This document shows positions 49,257 through 59,947 of a stretch of 64,000 bases of DNA, piece by piece. The notes below the pieces were generated by a model. The model was not told the origin of the DNA, searched no databases, and was given only the letters and a program-made list of their open reading frames with translations. Location: the NCBI GenBank assembly GCA_963682175.1, contig OY821791.1, positions 15,900,542-15,964,541 on the forward strand. Direction: 5' to 3'. A program made the position numbers and the translations under genes. Position 1 is the stretch's first letter; every line of letters starts with the position of its first letter. The stretch is from Triglochin maritima. Its lineage: Eukaryota; Streptophyta; Magnoliopsida; Alismatales; Juncaginaceae.

Positions 49257-52097
49257 TATAGAATGAGTCCTGGGCTCATTTAAGCTTAAATGAGTCTCCT
49301 AAACACCAAGTGATGATAATTCAACTAGGAGATAGTTAACACGAATGTTCAAATACTAACTACCTCTTGTTTGAGATTTTTGTTATTTAAAATGAGAATA
49401 GGATAAAGATTATATAAAAAACATTTATTCAAAAAACTTAACGACAAAGAGACATTAACTAACCTTCAGCAGTCCCGCAGCAGCCAACAAGAGTTGCCCC
49501 ATCCCAATCCCAGCCACAACCTTCCTTTGATCGGCAAACTCCCTCACCAGACAAACAACCGACTCTTGATCGACCAACAGCTCCGGCGACCTGCCGCCCG
49601 GGACCACGAGGCAGTCAAAGTCCTCGGACCGGACATCCGCCCAATTGGACGTGACCACAAAGTTGTGGCCGCGCTTTTCGCTGCATATCTGGTGCCCCTC
49701 ATCGTCGTGGATGGCGGTCACGCACGCCTCGCCTTTGCTCTTGGTCGGGCACGCGACAACAACGTTGCATCCTAGACCAGTCAGGGCCTGGAATGGGACA
49801 TTGATCTCGTAGTCTTCTACGTAGTCCTGATATATAATTGGATATCTGATTAGCAACCGACCCACAAAGGTCTCCATGTTTTTAAAATCTAAGCACCTAA
49901 GCAGGAGTTAGGGGGCTATATATTAATGCTATGAGAAATGAAGTGTAGGAAATGTTTAATTTTATACATATAGTGAGATTATGTTTCGTGTCTATGCATC
50001 AACAATATAAATAGGAACGAGTTGTATTATGTTTGCCAACCTACATCAAGACCACATACGTTCTAAGACAATTAAGTGAATTAATTGATACAGAATTCCA
50101 GCGAAAGCTGATATTATATATTCAACACGACCTGGCATGTTTAATCTATCTTACATTCCAACATGACATATCGTATTTAACCAAATTTATGCTTTATATG
50201 TGGATGAATAAATTCTATATTGACCGGAACAAATATTAGAGGTTAGTGAATCAACGTGAAATTTGTTTACTCTATTATTTAAACAAGTGGTAGTACCATG
50301 TGAAATTTAGTACACTACAAAACAAACCCTATTAATAGATTCATAATATCTCAATAATAAAACATTCACATTCACTAACCCACATATAATAGAAAATTAA
50401 ATCCATCCCCGTTATTATCCAACAGTTAGCTTACCCCACATAGGATAAGGACGGACGTCCCACGCCGACTGGAGATCTTCCCGCCGGCACACTCCACAAA
50501 TCGTCCGAGAAGCTCGGCATGCGCCGGCCAACCGATAGCACTAACGACGTTCCGATCCACCACCGCCTTGGTGAAGGGGCGGGGGTCCTCCCACGTCCCC
50601 CCACCAAGCTCAACCACCAGCTTCATGCTAAAGAAGGCGGTGCATGTGATTCCCTTGAGGGCTCCGGCAGCCGCGAGGATCAGCTGGCTGTGGCAGGTTG
50701 TCATGATCGGCTTCCTCGCTGCTGCAAAAGCACCCACGATGGCAAGTGTTGCATCGTGGGCACTTAGAAGCTCCGTGAAGCGACCGCCGGGGATGACCAG
50801 GCCGGAGTAGAGGTCGGCGTTGACGGTTGTGAAATCGTGGGTGATGTAGAAGTTGCGGCCCGGCAGCTCTGTGTAGAGCTGCAGAAGTTAAAATTAAGAG
50901 ATCAGTGATTGCAAGAGTTTAGGATGGATGTTGGGATTCCCTGATCTATTTATTTAAGGGTAAAATTAGTTCAATACACTTATGATCTTTGATATAACTG
51001 AAAATTTAAGCTTTACATTCCGATTTAGGACGCGAGTTATTCACGCAGGTCGTAAAATTTGATAACCATGTCATATAACATAAAGAGACCAACAAATATA
51101 CTAAGTTCATTTTTAGTTTTGCCATCATCTTATTGAAAACATATATCTAATTTTATGATTTTCAACTTGCAAGGTCGTGTGTCGCAACATGGATCAAAAT
51201 GTAGAGTTTGATTTTTCAATTAAATTAAAAATCAAAAGTATATTAAGCAACTTGACCATCGGGAAAATGGAGGGAATCCCGCCCCAAATTATTTATGATG
51301 GCACGTGGTTTCATTTAAGTGTAGTGATTTTATTCATTTCCCAATTCATGTCCTACGTCAATTATATCAATGAAATGCTTAAAGAAAGAGGTTAGCTCAA
51401 TTGGTATACATCATTGAGTCCTAACAAGTGACATGTTGAAATTTAATTGAAAAGTATAAAATGTTTTCAAACAAAGTTAAACAAGAAAATACTAGTTTTA
51501 CAGGAAAAAGCTAGATCCTAAGTTTGTAAAAATTAAATAATTAAGTTTAACTAATCTTTTCAAATATTATTAGACTGTGTATGGAGTTGACTAAGGGTCT
51601 GCTAGGCGGTGCAATATTGGATCCGACATATTAATTTTCAAAATCCAGCTTCTAATTAGACGCGAAATTAGAAATTTAGATTCTATCAAATCTCAAGAAT
51701 CCAAAAAATTAGGTTCGAAGCTTTATCAAACCATGCCAAAACCAATAATAATTTCAGGAGGTATTAACCATATCTTGAATCATTTGGAAGATATTTATGA
51801 AATCAACCCAATACTTTTTGTTGAAGAAAGATTAGACCTCAAATTGAAGGTTAATTAAACAACAGAGTGAAAATGTACAATTTAAAATTCTACTCAAACG
51901 AAAAGATAAATTAAGTGAGGAGCCTCGAAGCCTTGGAAGTCGTGGACGGCGGTGAGGCACTTGTCGCCGGGGACTTTGTCCGGCGAGACGCAGTGGACGT
52001 TGAAGCCGAGGACCGGAAGGACGTAGAATGGCACTGCGGCCTCGTAGTCCTCCATGAAGTCTCCGCATATCATGAGCACACTCTTCTTCGTCTCCAT
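47911..52097 (-). CDS. Tandem-domain DJ-1/PfpI family protein, DJ1D/E/F-like (4 exons)
   Basis: Exons in order: 52097-51924, 50878-50435, 49826-49464, 48090-47911, giving 386 aa, close to plant DJ1D (about 390). Two DJ-1/PfpI domains lie in tandem. Domain 1: SVLMICGDFMEDYE, LVIPGGRFTEL, and the nucleophile elbow TTCHSQLILAAAG with C120. Domain 2: DYVEDYEINVPFQAL, LVVPGGRSPELL, and AGIGMGQLLLAAAG, where the Cys-His pair is Gly-Met (about 314-315). Family members are cytosolic or nuclear glyoxalase/stress proteins acting on methylglyoxal-type carbonyls. Only domain 1 keeps the catalytic Cys. Introns 2 and 3 are GT-AG. Intron 1 has no GT at the position implied by homology (GAG|GCTCC); using the next GT would add eight residues (APHLIYLF). 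Confidence 0.88.
48929..49110. repeat. Tandem duplication, unit about 83-84 bp, in DJ-1 intron 3
   Basis: Two units sharing TCATATTAGTGAAGCTAACA and GAAGTAGTGAAATGTGAAGA, starting near 48,930 and 49,013. A partial third (AATGTGAAGAAAGTG) follows at 49,118. All are non-coding. Confidence 0.8.
49203..49253. repeat. (TA)n microsatellite
   Basis: About 25 uninterrupted TA units in intron 3 of the DJ-1 gene. Immediately after it, 49,275-49,305 contains a small palindrome (CATTTAAGCTTAAATG). Confidence 0.95.
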
Positions 52098-52099
52098 TG

Positions 52100-52156
52100 C
52101 TTTGAATTGGATGGAGAGATGGTGGATTTGGATGGAGAGATGGTGTCTATATAAGG
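52100..52156 (-). promoter_or_regulatory. Core promoter and 5' UTR of the DJ-1 gene
   Basis: On the minus strand CTTATATAGA (52,146-52,155) lies about 50 bp before the ATG at 52,097 and fits a TATA box. Between them is a direct repeat of ACCATCTCTCCATCCAA. The 5' UTR would be only 20-30 nt. Confidence 0.55.
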
Positions 52157-52483
52157 GTAAGATACTTTTACGGTCAACGATAGAGAGTGTATATATAATA
52201 CAAAGAATATAAAGACCATCGGTCGCTCGACTTATTATGAAACTATAATTGACCCATCGCACGTTGGTCACGTTGGGTGAAGTTAATAGGGTCGATGTAC
52301 GTGATATGATATTTTATGGATATGATTTTATGAATGCATGCAATGGTCAACAAGGGAACGGAATCAAAATATAATGGAAAGATGGGGGAGGGGGGATTGG
52401 GATTTATTTCTTGTATTCAGTTGTCACGCATTTGGGAATTAACATGGGAAATAAACTTGTAAACATGGCAAGTATGAGGTAGG
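52157..52483. other. Upstream region of the DJ-1 gene
   Basis: AT-rich presumptive promoter with a GA-rich patch at about 52,380-52,400 and no coding signal. It ends at the solo-LTR target duplication. Confidence 0.4.
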
Positions 52484-52488
52484 TATAG

Positions 52489-54686
52489 TGTTAGATCCTA
52501 ACTCATGCTTAAGCTAATCCCGTGATTAGTGGAGGGTTTTGCTTGGGGAATGAAGAGGTGAGCAGTGAGCTGGTGATGGGTGATGGGTGTAGGGAGGCTG
52601 CTACTGTTGGCGTGGGGTTGTGTGGGAAGAGGAGAAACCAACGTCTCTCTCTCTCTCTCTCCCAATTTCCTTTCTTCTTCCATTTTTCCACTCCTATCTC
52701 CACCTCCGACTAACCTATTCTTCTCCTCAGTTCCCACGTCCACTGTCGAGCGGAGCTCCGGCTAGCAGCAACAAGGAGGTGGAGGAGAAACACGACGTGC
52801 ACGAGACTCAAGCGGTTGCTGAGGAGGGTGTGTGGTTTGGATCTCCAACATTCTCCGGTGATCACACACTTGAGGTATGTCGGCTTTTAGTGTGGTTTTG
52901 TGGTTTCCCCACGTTGGTGGGAAGTTGAGTTCGGTCGCGGGAGGTCGGAGACCTCGCCGGCGATGAGAAACGACGTAAAAATCTTGGCTGGCGCAAGGTT
53001 GCTGTCGAATAACGGTCGACCGGTTTTACTGTTTTGCCAAACTTTAACCAACACCGGTCGAACGATGCCAATGTGGCGGTCGACTGGTTGCTTGTGCGCT
53101 GGTGAGTTGGAGGCTTACTGTCGGGTTTCGGTCGACCGTCTCTTGTTTTTGGGTCGACCAGAACTTAAGTGTACTCGATATTATGCATGTTGTTCGACCG
53201 ATTTTGATATGTTGTTCGACCGTTATATGACGTAGACTATTAGGATGACCCTGGTAGTTTTCGGTCGACCGTGACCCCTGAGTCGATCGACCGAATAGAC
53301 TTGTTGATTTTGACCAACTCTGGATTTTGACCTCGTGTTTGGTCGACTGGTTTCAGACTGCTGTCCGACCGTTTGGACTTAAGTGATACGCAGAATAGTT
53401 CGACCGTTGTAGACTTTCGGTCGACCGAACCTATTGGGGACGGTCGACCGGTTAGGATTTTTTGGTCGACCGTTTGTGTGCGGAACTGAATTCTTGGTCC
53501 TTGTGATTGTGTCAACTCTGTCCACGGAAACCCGTGTCCTCGCTTAGAGCGTGAGCCGGGAGGTGACGATGGGTACATGCTCGTGCCTGCCCAGGGACCG
53601 CCGTGTGGAAGAGTGTGGACACTTGGGTCGTACCACCTCCGTGTTAGACCGTGGTGTGACGTGTTGTTGCCTTACTCTCTGTAGAGTAGCAGTCCTGAGG
53701 GATCGTGGATCCCAATGTGTGTTGACGCATGGCTCGTGGAGCATGATGACCCTGCAGATTAAGGTCTGGACCCGTCCGATGTTGTGTCGGACGTATGTTG
53801 TACCGCCGAGGTTGTGTCGACGATGTCGTCGAGGTTTTACCAGCGATGATGGTGCCAACGATGTTCCAGCTTGTGGTTGTGTCGTCCGATGTTGTGCCGG
53901 ACGTATGTTGTACCGCTGATGTTGTGCCGGCGATGCCACCGATGTTGTTCCGGTGATGATCCCCGATTGGGCACCTATCTTGGGATGTTGACGGACCAGG
54001 CTACGACTCCGTCGAGGTGGTGTAGACCACGTAGTTACATTTCGTGGAAGTGCGGACGCTCCTTACCGATCCCTTTGGCTCGAGTAGTCGCGTGTGAGGG
54101 TGCGTCGCGTACTGTCCGAGGGAGAGCCATTGTTGTTGCTGGACTGATGTCCTTGTGGACCCTGTTGATGGTACTTGTGTTGTTGGACTGAGGTCCCGTT
54201 TACCCTTCGTGGGATTTGATGCATTGCAGATGTGATATGACATGCTACTAGTATGATAGGTTCATTTACCGTATTGTTGCATTCATATAGGCGAGCTTGG
54301 CATACGGGGTTTCCTAATGGAAAACTCAGGCATCGTTGTTTGATTCATGTTTCAGGACCGCAGTAGGTTCTGTTGGGTGGTAACAGCGGGCGCACACATT
54401 TTGGGGTCAGAATCCTCTTCGGACTCTTCGAGGTCGTCGTGATTACTTGTACATGTCTTTCGTTGTATTGTAGTAATCACGTATTTTGACAAACTCTGTT
54501 GTATTTGGTGCACTGACTGTTGATTTACAATACGTCGAGGTGGTGCACCGACTTTTGACCAATTCCTTACAGTATCTATTTGGTGCACCGACTGTTGTAT
54601 ATGAGTAACATTCCCGTTGATGAGTTTTATCTGATTATCTCTTGGTTGTTTAAATTTTTAAATTTTCGTTGTTTCGGGATGTTACA
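52489..54686 (+). mobile_element. Solo LTR, 2.2 kb, with perfect 5-bp target duplication
   Basis: It begins TGTTAGATCCTAA and ends CGGGATGTTACA. TATAG flanks both sides (52,484-52,488 and 54,687-54,691). No pol or primer-binding site adjoins, so this is the product of LTR-LTR recombination. Its length and TTACA end suit a Ty3/gypsy family such as Tekay, but that is inference. It contains a CT run (52,645-52,661), a dense GGTCGACC array (52,990-53,480), diverged repeats of GGACGTATGTTGTACCGC (53,785 and 53,898), and three copies of GGTGCACCGACT (54,505-54,595). Open frames inside are not genes. Confidence 0.85.
52990..53480 (+). promoter_or_regulatory. GGTCGACC palindrome array in the 2.2-kb solo LTR
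   Basis: About fifteen full or half sites, such as AACGGTCGACCGGTT (53,013), TTCGGTCGACCGTCTC (53,127), TTCGGTCGACCGTGAC (53,260), GACGGTCGACCGGTTAGG (53,438) and TTGGTCGACCGTTTG (53,462). They lie in the upstream half of the LTR. The motif is the same as in the copia LTRs although the LTR is otherwise unrelated. Confidence 0.5.
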
Positions 54687-54835
54687 TATAGTCTTCTCGT
54701 ATCCACATCCGTCTAATTAATCGAGCACCATTATGAGTATATACTCATTTAAGTTTTGTTGTACTCGTATCCGCCTCAAACTTGTTTATTAAATGGTTAT
54801 TAATATGGATCATGAGTATGATGAGTATGAAATGA

Positions 54836-54940
54836 ATGTGTGTTCTAAAAGTATACTTTTATATGTCTTTTATTATGAATTGAATGTAGAAATATTTTGT
54901 TCTTTGATTAATGTATTCGTCTTTTGGAAGTGTTAATGAA
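54836..54940 (+). repeat. U3-end fragment of the 57.5-64 kb copia LTR family
   Basis: TGTGTTCTAAAAGTATACTT through GTCTTTTGGAAGTGTTAATG is collinear with 62,641-62,745, the U3 start of that family. It stops abruptly at 54,940, where an unrelated copia integrase fragment begins. Confidence 0.65.
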
Positions 54941-55670
54941 TAGACAATAACTTTACACCATTATCACTTCTTAATTTCAGAATATTCTTGTTAAACTGTC
55001 TTTTAACCATGTTAAAGAAGTTTTTAATAATTTCATTGCATTCAGACTTATGTCTCATAAGATAAACCCAGGTGTTCCTAGAAAAGTCATCAACAATAGT
55101 CAAAAAATAATGTGCACCATTTAAATTGGAAATAACAAATTTACCCCATATGTCAACATGAATTAAATCGAATATAGCATTTGTAATTGTTATATTGTTG
55201 GCAAAAGGCAATCTAGAATGCTTTGCAAGATGGTAAGACTCACAAACAAATTCTTTATTACGAGAGAGAAAAGGTAAAATACTAGACATGTATTGCATCC
55301 TTCCATGAGATAGCCTATAGTGCCACGCATCACGAGTAATGACAGTGTGGGCATTAACTTGAGTCTCTTTAATTTTGTCAAACATGTAGTAGACTACATT
55401 CCATTCCTTACCCAGACCAATTATCTTCCTCAACTCGACGTCCTGAAATATACATAAGTTAGCATAAAAACCAACAAAGCAAATGCTTCGGTGCATAAGC
55501 TTACTCGCAGATACGAGGTTCACCTTAAAGGTGGGAACATAAAGTACATCCTTTAATTATATTCTGGAATTAAGTTTAATGCCACCAATAGCAATAACAA
55601 TAAAATTCTTACCATCAGGGAGATGCAGTGAACACTTAAGAGAACAGAAGCAAGAAGCGATTGAAGAGAA
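54941..55670 (-). pseudogene. copia integrase fragment (Ale/Retrofit-like)
   Basis: On the minus strand the gag-pre-integrase and integrase N-terminal part are readable: CSLHLPDGKNFIVIAIGGIK (then a stop), MNLVSASKL, CIFQDVELRKIIGLGKE, WHYRLSHGRMQYMS, and the integrase core DLIHVDIWGKF and FLTIVDDFSRNTWVYLM. The order NLVS-SKL...CIFQD...WHYRLGH is that of Ale-type copia elements. It ends after RSDNGV. RT and RNase H are missing. Confidence 0.75.
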
Positions 55671-55701
55671 TGGATACCTCGGATCGCTTGCTTTGATACC
55701 A

Positions 55702-55986
55702 TGTTGAAATTCATCAACCAACCTCCATCTACTACCTTTGATCAAGATAGAGATCAACCAGGGAAAATGTAAGAGAGTGAAGCACAAGATTTTAGGGAAA
55801 GGAAAAACCCTCCAACCAACTCAACGGAATCAACCGTTGGTGGAGGGTGAAAAACCCTAACTTTTATACTCCTAACTGGGCGGGTAATCGGGTCACCAGA
55901 TCCGATTACACATAAGGAAGTAATGGGCTTCAACAAGCTTCTAGCCCGAGTAGGTGACAATGTAGCCCGCTAGTCTCTATATTACA
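55702..55986 (-). repeat. 285-bp copia LTR with primer-binding site
   Basis: On the minus strand it runs TGTAATATAG...TTTCAACA, directly followed by the primer-binding site TGGTATCAAAGC (55,701-55,690). A TATA-like AGTATAAAAGT lies at about 55,863-55,873. It is the 5' LTR of the integrase fragment at 54,941-55,670, with gag deleted between. Confidence 0.75.
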
Positions 55987-55987
55987 A

Positions 55988-56700
55988 ATTGAAGTGAATT
56001 GAAGTTAAAATAACATTACAACTAATGACTAATGAGGAGAACCAATAATTCTCCTGATCATCAAGTTCTACATGCTTTGTTCTAGAGTGGCAAACTGGAT
56101 TCACAGTTAATTGAAGTACAGTCATATTGTCACTTGACTGAACTAGAGGTTTAGGCAATGAAACATTCAAATCACCAAAAATGTTACCCAAGCAACCTCA
56201 GCAACTGCAGTAGACAATCCTCTATATTCTGCCTCAACTCAGGTCTTAGAAACAACATACTGCTTCTTTCATCTCCAACTGATACAAGTGGAACCAAGAG
56301 TTGAACGTCTTGTGAGTGAATAACCACTCCAATTTGAGTCATTGAAGGCATATAAATCCAGAGTTGATGTTCTCTAAATACGAATTCCACAAGTCAAAGA
56401 ACCATTAACATATCCGACGATCCTCTTGACTAGCTGGAAGTGACACACATTTGATTTGTGCATGAACTGAAAAACAAAGTTCACTGCAAAACTCAGGTCT
56501 GGTCTCTTAAGTGTTTGAAATGACCCTACTAGTCGTAGAAAATGATTGATATCAATGAAGGGCTTGTCCTAAGTAAACAATTTCCTACCCAGTTTTGAAG
56601 GCAAGGGTGTTGCTGCATGTCTTGAACCTTGCATTTGAGCTCTGTTAACAATACTCTGAGCATAATATTGTTGACTAACATACCTTCACCAGTATGAAGG
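55988..56700 (-). pseudogene. copia RNase H fragment
   Basis: Minus-strand frames read pieces of the copia RNase H end: an ADWAG-like segment near 56,330, RRSTLGS-like near 56,280, an EAEYRGLSTA-like segment near 56,210, then FGDLNVSLPKPLVQSSDNMT, VNPVCHSRTKHVELD (56,130-56,060). Stops are frequent. It lies upstream, in minus-strand order, of the LTR at 55,986. It therefore belongs to an older element into which that LTR element inserted. Confidence 0.65.
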
Positions 56701-56897
56701 GACAGGGTTAGGTAGGGTTGGAGGGGACCTCAAGCCTTCGCAACCATTTCACAACTAATGGAAGTAAATTTGTTAAAAAAAGAACATAAAAAAACCTTCT
56801 ATAAAGAAGTGAAGGAAATGTCTACTTCAAAACTATATTCATACAAGGCTGCAATTATGAAGTGAAATTTACAGAAAACTCCCATTCTACAATGAAT

Positions 56898-57048
56898 TTA
56901 TAAGCCAATAGGTATTCGCCTAGTGGTTCAAGTAATGGGATGATATCAAGGAGACTAGAATTCAAATCCCACCAAGATCACCTAACACTTGGGGTAAGAT
57001 GCGGATCACAACCAACCTTTAATTAAATACTTACATCTCGAAAAAAAA
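56898..57048 (+). mobile_element. tRNA-derived SINE-like sequence
   Basis: Box-A-like CGCCTAGTGGTTCAAG (56,917) and box-B-like GAATTCAAATCCC (56,960) at SINE spacing, a body with CACCTAACACTTGGGGTAAG, and an A-rich end at 57,038-57,048. Confidence 0.5.
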
Positions 57049-57059
57049 CAAATAAATCT

Positions 57060-57262
57060 ATTAGCATTGCCAAATTTTGCTTGGGATCGGTTGATTACTC
57101 GATGTTCGCTCGATTTTTACTTCAATCATGACTCTAATTGATTAGTAACGATCCAAGTACGAACAAAAAAATCCGCTCGATGAACTAAATGAGCCTAACA
57201 CGAGCAGACCCTGCTTGCTCAATGCTCGCTCGGTTGCTCGATTATACATACATAATTTAGTT
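57060..57262. mobile_element. Low-complexity element rich in GCTCGATG/GCTCGCTCG
   Basis: Repeated GCTCGAT, GCTCGCTCGG and TCGATGAACTAAATGAGC words. This is another short simple-motif element without genes. Ends are uncertain. Confidence 0.3.
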
Positions 57263-57284
57263 TTATGGTACCCACCAACAACCG

Positions 57285-57350
57285 ATGGTTTAGTGGTTAA
57301 GTTGGTTTTGGAACCAAGGTTGTGGGTTTGAATCTTGACTTGTACATTTT
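57285..57350 (+). mobile_element. tRNA-like SINE head
   Basis: CGATGGTTTAGTGGTTAAG (box A) and GTGGGTTTGAATCTTG (box B) about 45 bp apart, as in tRNA-derived SINEs. The remainder is not recognisable. Confidence 0.4.
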
Positions 57351-57496
57351 ATTTTCTGTTCTTACTACAGACTCCAAAACTCAGTAATACGTTTAATGCT
57401 ATTACAAGCTTTTATTCGGGAGTCTTAATGGTGTAATTAGTGACTTAGAGCACCCTTAACAGGTGCTCTTCGCCCGGGAGCCCTCTGGGGCGCCCG

Positions 57497-59537
57497 TGTC
57501 GGATTTCATGTTTAATTATACATATATATTTTCGAATTTTTATGTATAATAAGGATCAATTTTCAATTTTCTATAATTTATTTCATGCATGCATCAATTT
57601 GTTTCAATATCTAGTTTCAAAACTTTATTAAAACAGATATGGGCTCCGAAATTCATACCTAGAAGTTCTCTAAAACTTCTTGAAGATTCGGAGATGTTGG
57701 GGATGCTCCTCGCTGCGCCGGATGCCTCCGAGTATTCACCAAACTCTAAACAAGATCGGAGAGAGGGAAGCTAGTCTCTCAATCTCCGATAGGGTTTAGA
57801 ATCTAATTACTAACCCCTCTTCAATTTTCTTGAGAAGTTGATCTCTTAAGAACTAAAACTAAACTTAAGAATTAAGGGATTTTCGTGGAGAATTATGGAG
57901 AGAAAATTTTTGCACAAGAAATAATGAATTCTATTAATTGGGTAATGAAATAAGCTTGTATTTATAAGCTCTCTCCAAATTACCTATTCATGTGCAACCC
58001 CTTGCCCATGATCTCATGCAAAATTCCATCTAACCATCCATTATTTAATAATAAATAATATTAGCCACGAATTAAATCAATTATGGACCAATTCCATGCA
58101 TGATCTAATTAATTCTTAAATTAATTCTGCACAAAACCGTCTGGACCGGTCGACCGTTTCAAGGTTCGGTCGACCGCTCGAACCTAGTTTCGGTCGACCG
58201 TACTATAACTCGGTCGACCGTTCGTAACAGGAACTATTCCATCGCAATATTCGGTCGACCGACCGATCACATTCGGTCGACCGTTCGAACATATGAAAAT
58301 TCCCTATTATCGGTCGAGACACGTCCGGTCGACCGTGCCCGATCGGTCGACCATTTACTGCTAACCGGTCGACCGTTTGAGCACTGTTCTGCAGACTTGT
58401 CAAATTTCGGTTTAACCCCTACAAAATTTGACATTTCGGGATTAGTAGTAAATTCACAACTTATGTAACATATTATCCTATGTAATGATCAATCATTACA
58501 CCCCATAATATTTACATCACATATGAATTTAATTTAGATTCTAATTATGTTATTAAGCATAACATAATTTTGATTTTGCTTGTTCATTCCATGTGTCATA
58601 TTTTCTACATGAAACCCGACACATCTTATGAACTCAAAATCCTCATTTCTTGTTTTCCAGTTTTGTGGTGTGACCTATGGGAGGATCTAAACTAAGTTGA
58701 CAGTGATATTAAGAGCTTAATATCACAAGCTATAAGCGGTATCTAGCTACACATTATAGCTCCCAATTAGTTAGATGTCTTAATTCCACTCGAACCAAAA
58801 CCCGATCCATTTAGTGATGGAGTGCACCACTTGTGTCCGTCTATTGCCTCATGATATTAAGAATAGACACAAAATAGTATTGTGTCATCTTTGTATTAGT
58901 ATTCATTTCTTGATCTCTTTAAGCTAGTTATAAATATGTGACTTAACTCAAATCACATTGTGCATATTATAACTTTGCTCTATCAAGGGCCCCACTAATA
59001 TCATCACTCAATTAAGAGGGGCAATGATAATCTTTTGACTAACTATCTTCTCCATCGAAAGTTATACTTAACCAACTAATGTCTTTACACTACACTCATC
59101 GATAGCTCAAGACAATAGTATAATTAAGAACTCCTTAAGCGATCAGATATAAGTCTCATATCAAAGGACCAAGGACGAGGTAAAATATTAATGACACAGA
59201 AACACATTCCTATAATATTTTACTTGTTAGGTCAATTCGGTATACAAAAGTACTATTTTCCTCTTTTGTGTACCCGTGTTGTCACTCACTTGTAGAGCTA
59301 CAATGATCTATGACCAACACGACAATCTTAACTCGGTAATTAATGTCCCATGTTAATTACCATGATCGCGAATATCTTTTGTTTTATGTAAACCAATATC
59401 TTTTAGAGCTCTACGGTTAAGGACCAAGAGTCTCTTCCTTAACACTTCTAAAAGACGAATAACATAAACAAGGAAGAAAATGATTTCTCATTCAATTCAT
59501 AATAATTGACATTTAAAAGTAAAACTTTTAGAACACA
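57497..59537 (-). repeat. 3' LTR of the 57.5-62.6 kb copia element
   Basis: Its minus-strand TATA box (CTTATAAATAC, about 57,957-57,967) lies downstream of the palindrome array at 58,140-58,390. The same sequence, inverted, is found from 62,641 to the window end, and an older version at 936-2,737. Confidence 0.82.
58140..58390 (-). promoter_or_regulatory. GGTCGACC palindrome array in copia LTR
   Basis: About nine sites, for example ACCGGTCGACCGTTTC (58,146), TTTCGGTCGACCGTAC (58,187), ATTCGGTCGACCGACCG (58,247) and ATTCGGTCGACCGTTCG (58,271). On the element's strand the array precedes the TATA box by about 180 bp. The old LTR copy at 936-2,737 has only a single degenerate site at this place. 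Confidence 0.5.
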
Positions 59538-59630
59538 TTCCCTTCAATCTCCCACTTGTTATTAAAGTTTTCTTTCTCATACATACTCAATGCATAAAAC
59601 AATAATAACTAGGGTAAACCCCATTACATA

Positions 59631-59938
59631 TCAATCATCAAGCCAATCTACATGGTTCCTCAATCCCATGGACTCGAAATGCATTTCGCCCTTGGCTTGG
59701 GATAAAGGTTTTGTGAATGGATCAGTTGTGTTGTTGTTGGTGTCCACCCATAACAGATTTATTTTGCCTTCGTCGATGAGGTCACGCGTCACGAAGTACT
59801 TACGATCCATGTACTTCACTTTGTGGTGTGATTTGGGATCCTTGATTTGCGAGATAGATGCACTATTATCGCAAAATAGCTCTATTGGTCCCTCGCTCGA
59901 GGGAACTACTCCAAGCTCTTCAAGGAACTTCTTAATCC
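59631..59938 (-). pseudogene. C-terminal RNase H part of copia pol, separated by an insertion
   Basis: It reads KKFLEELGVVPSSEGPIELF, CDNSASISQIKDPKSHHK, VKYMDRKYFVTRDLIDEGK, then DPFTKPLSQAKGE, ending at a stop at 59,631. This is the normal end of a copia polyprotein (CDN...SHHK...DPLTKPL). It continues the frame at 60,226 but is cut off from it by the 59,948-60,223 insertion. Confidence 0.8.
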
Positions 59939-59947
59939 ACTATCCTT

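Noticed and set aside
50519..50810. Plus-strand frames opposite DJ-1 exon 2
   Set aside because: They mirror a GC-rich coding exon. The minus strand encodes the conserved DJ-1 domain.
53544..54191. Overlapping frames of 100-130 codons on both strands
   Set aside because: They lie entirely inside the 2.2-kb solo LTR and follow its repeated GTTGTGCCGGACG words.
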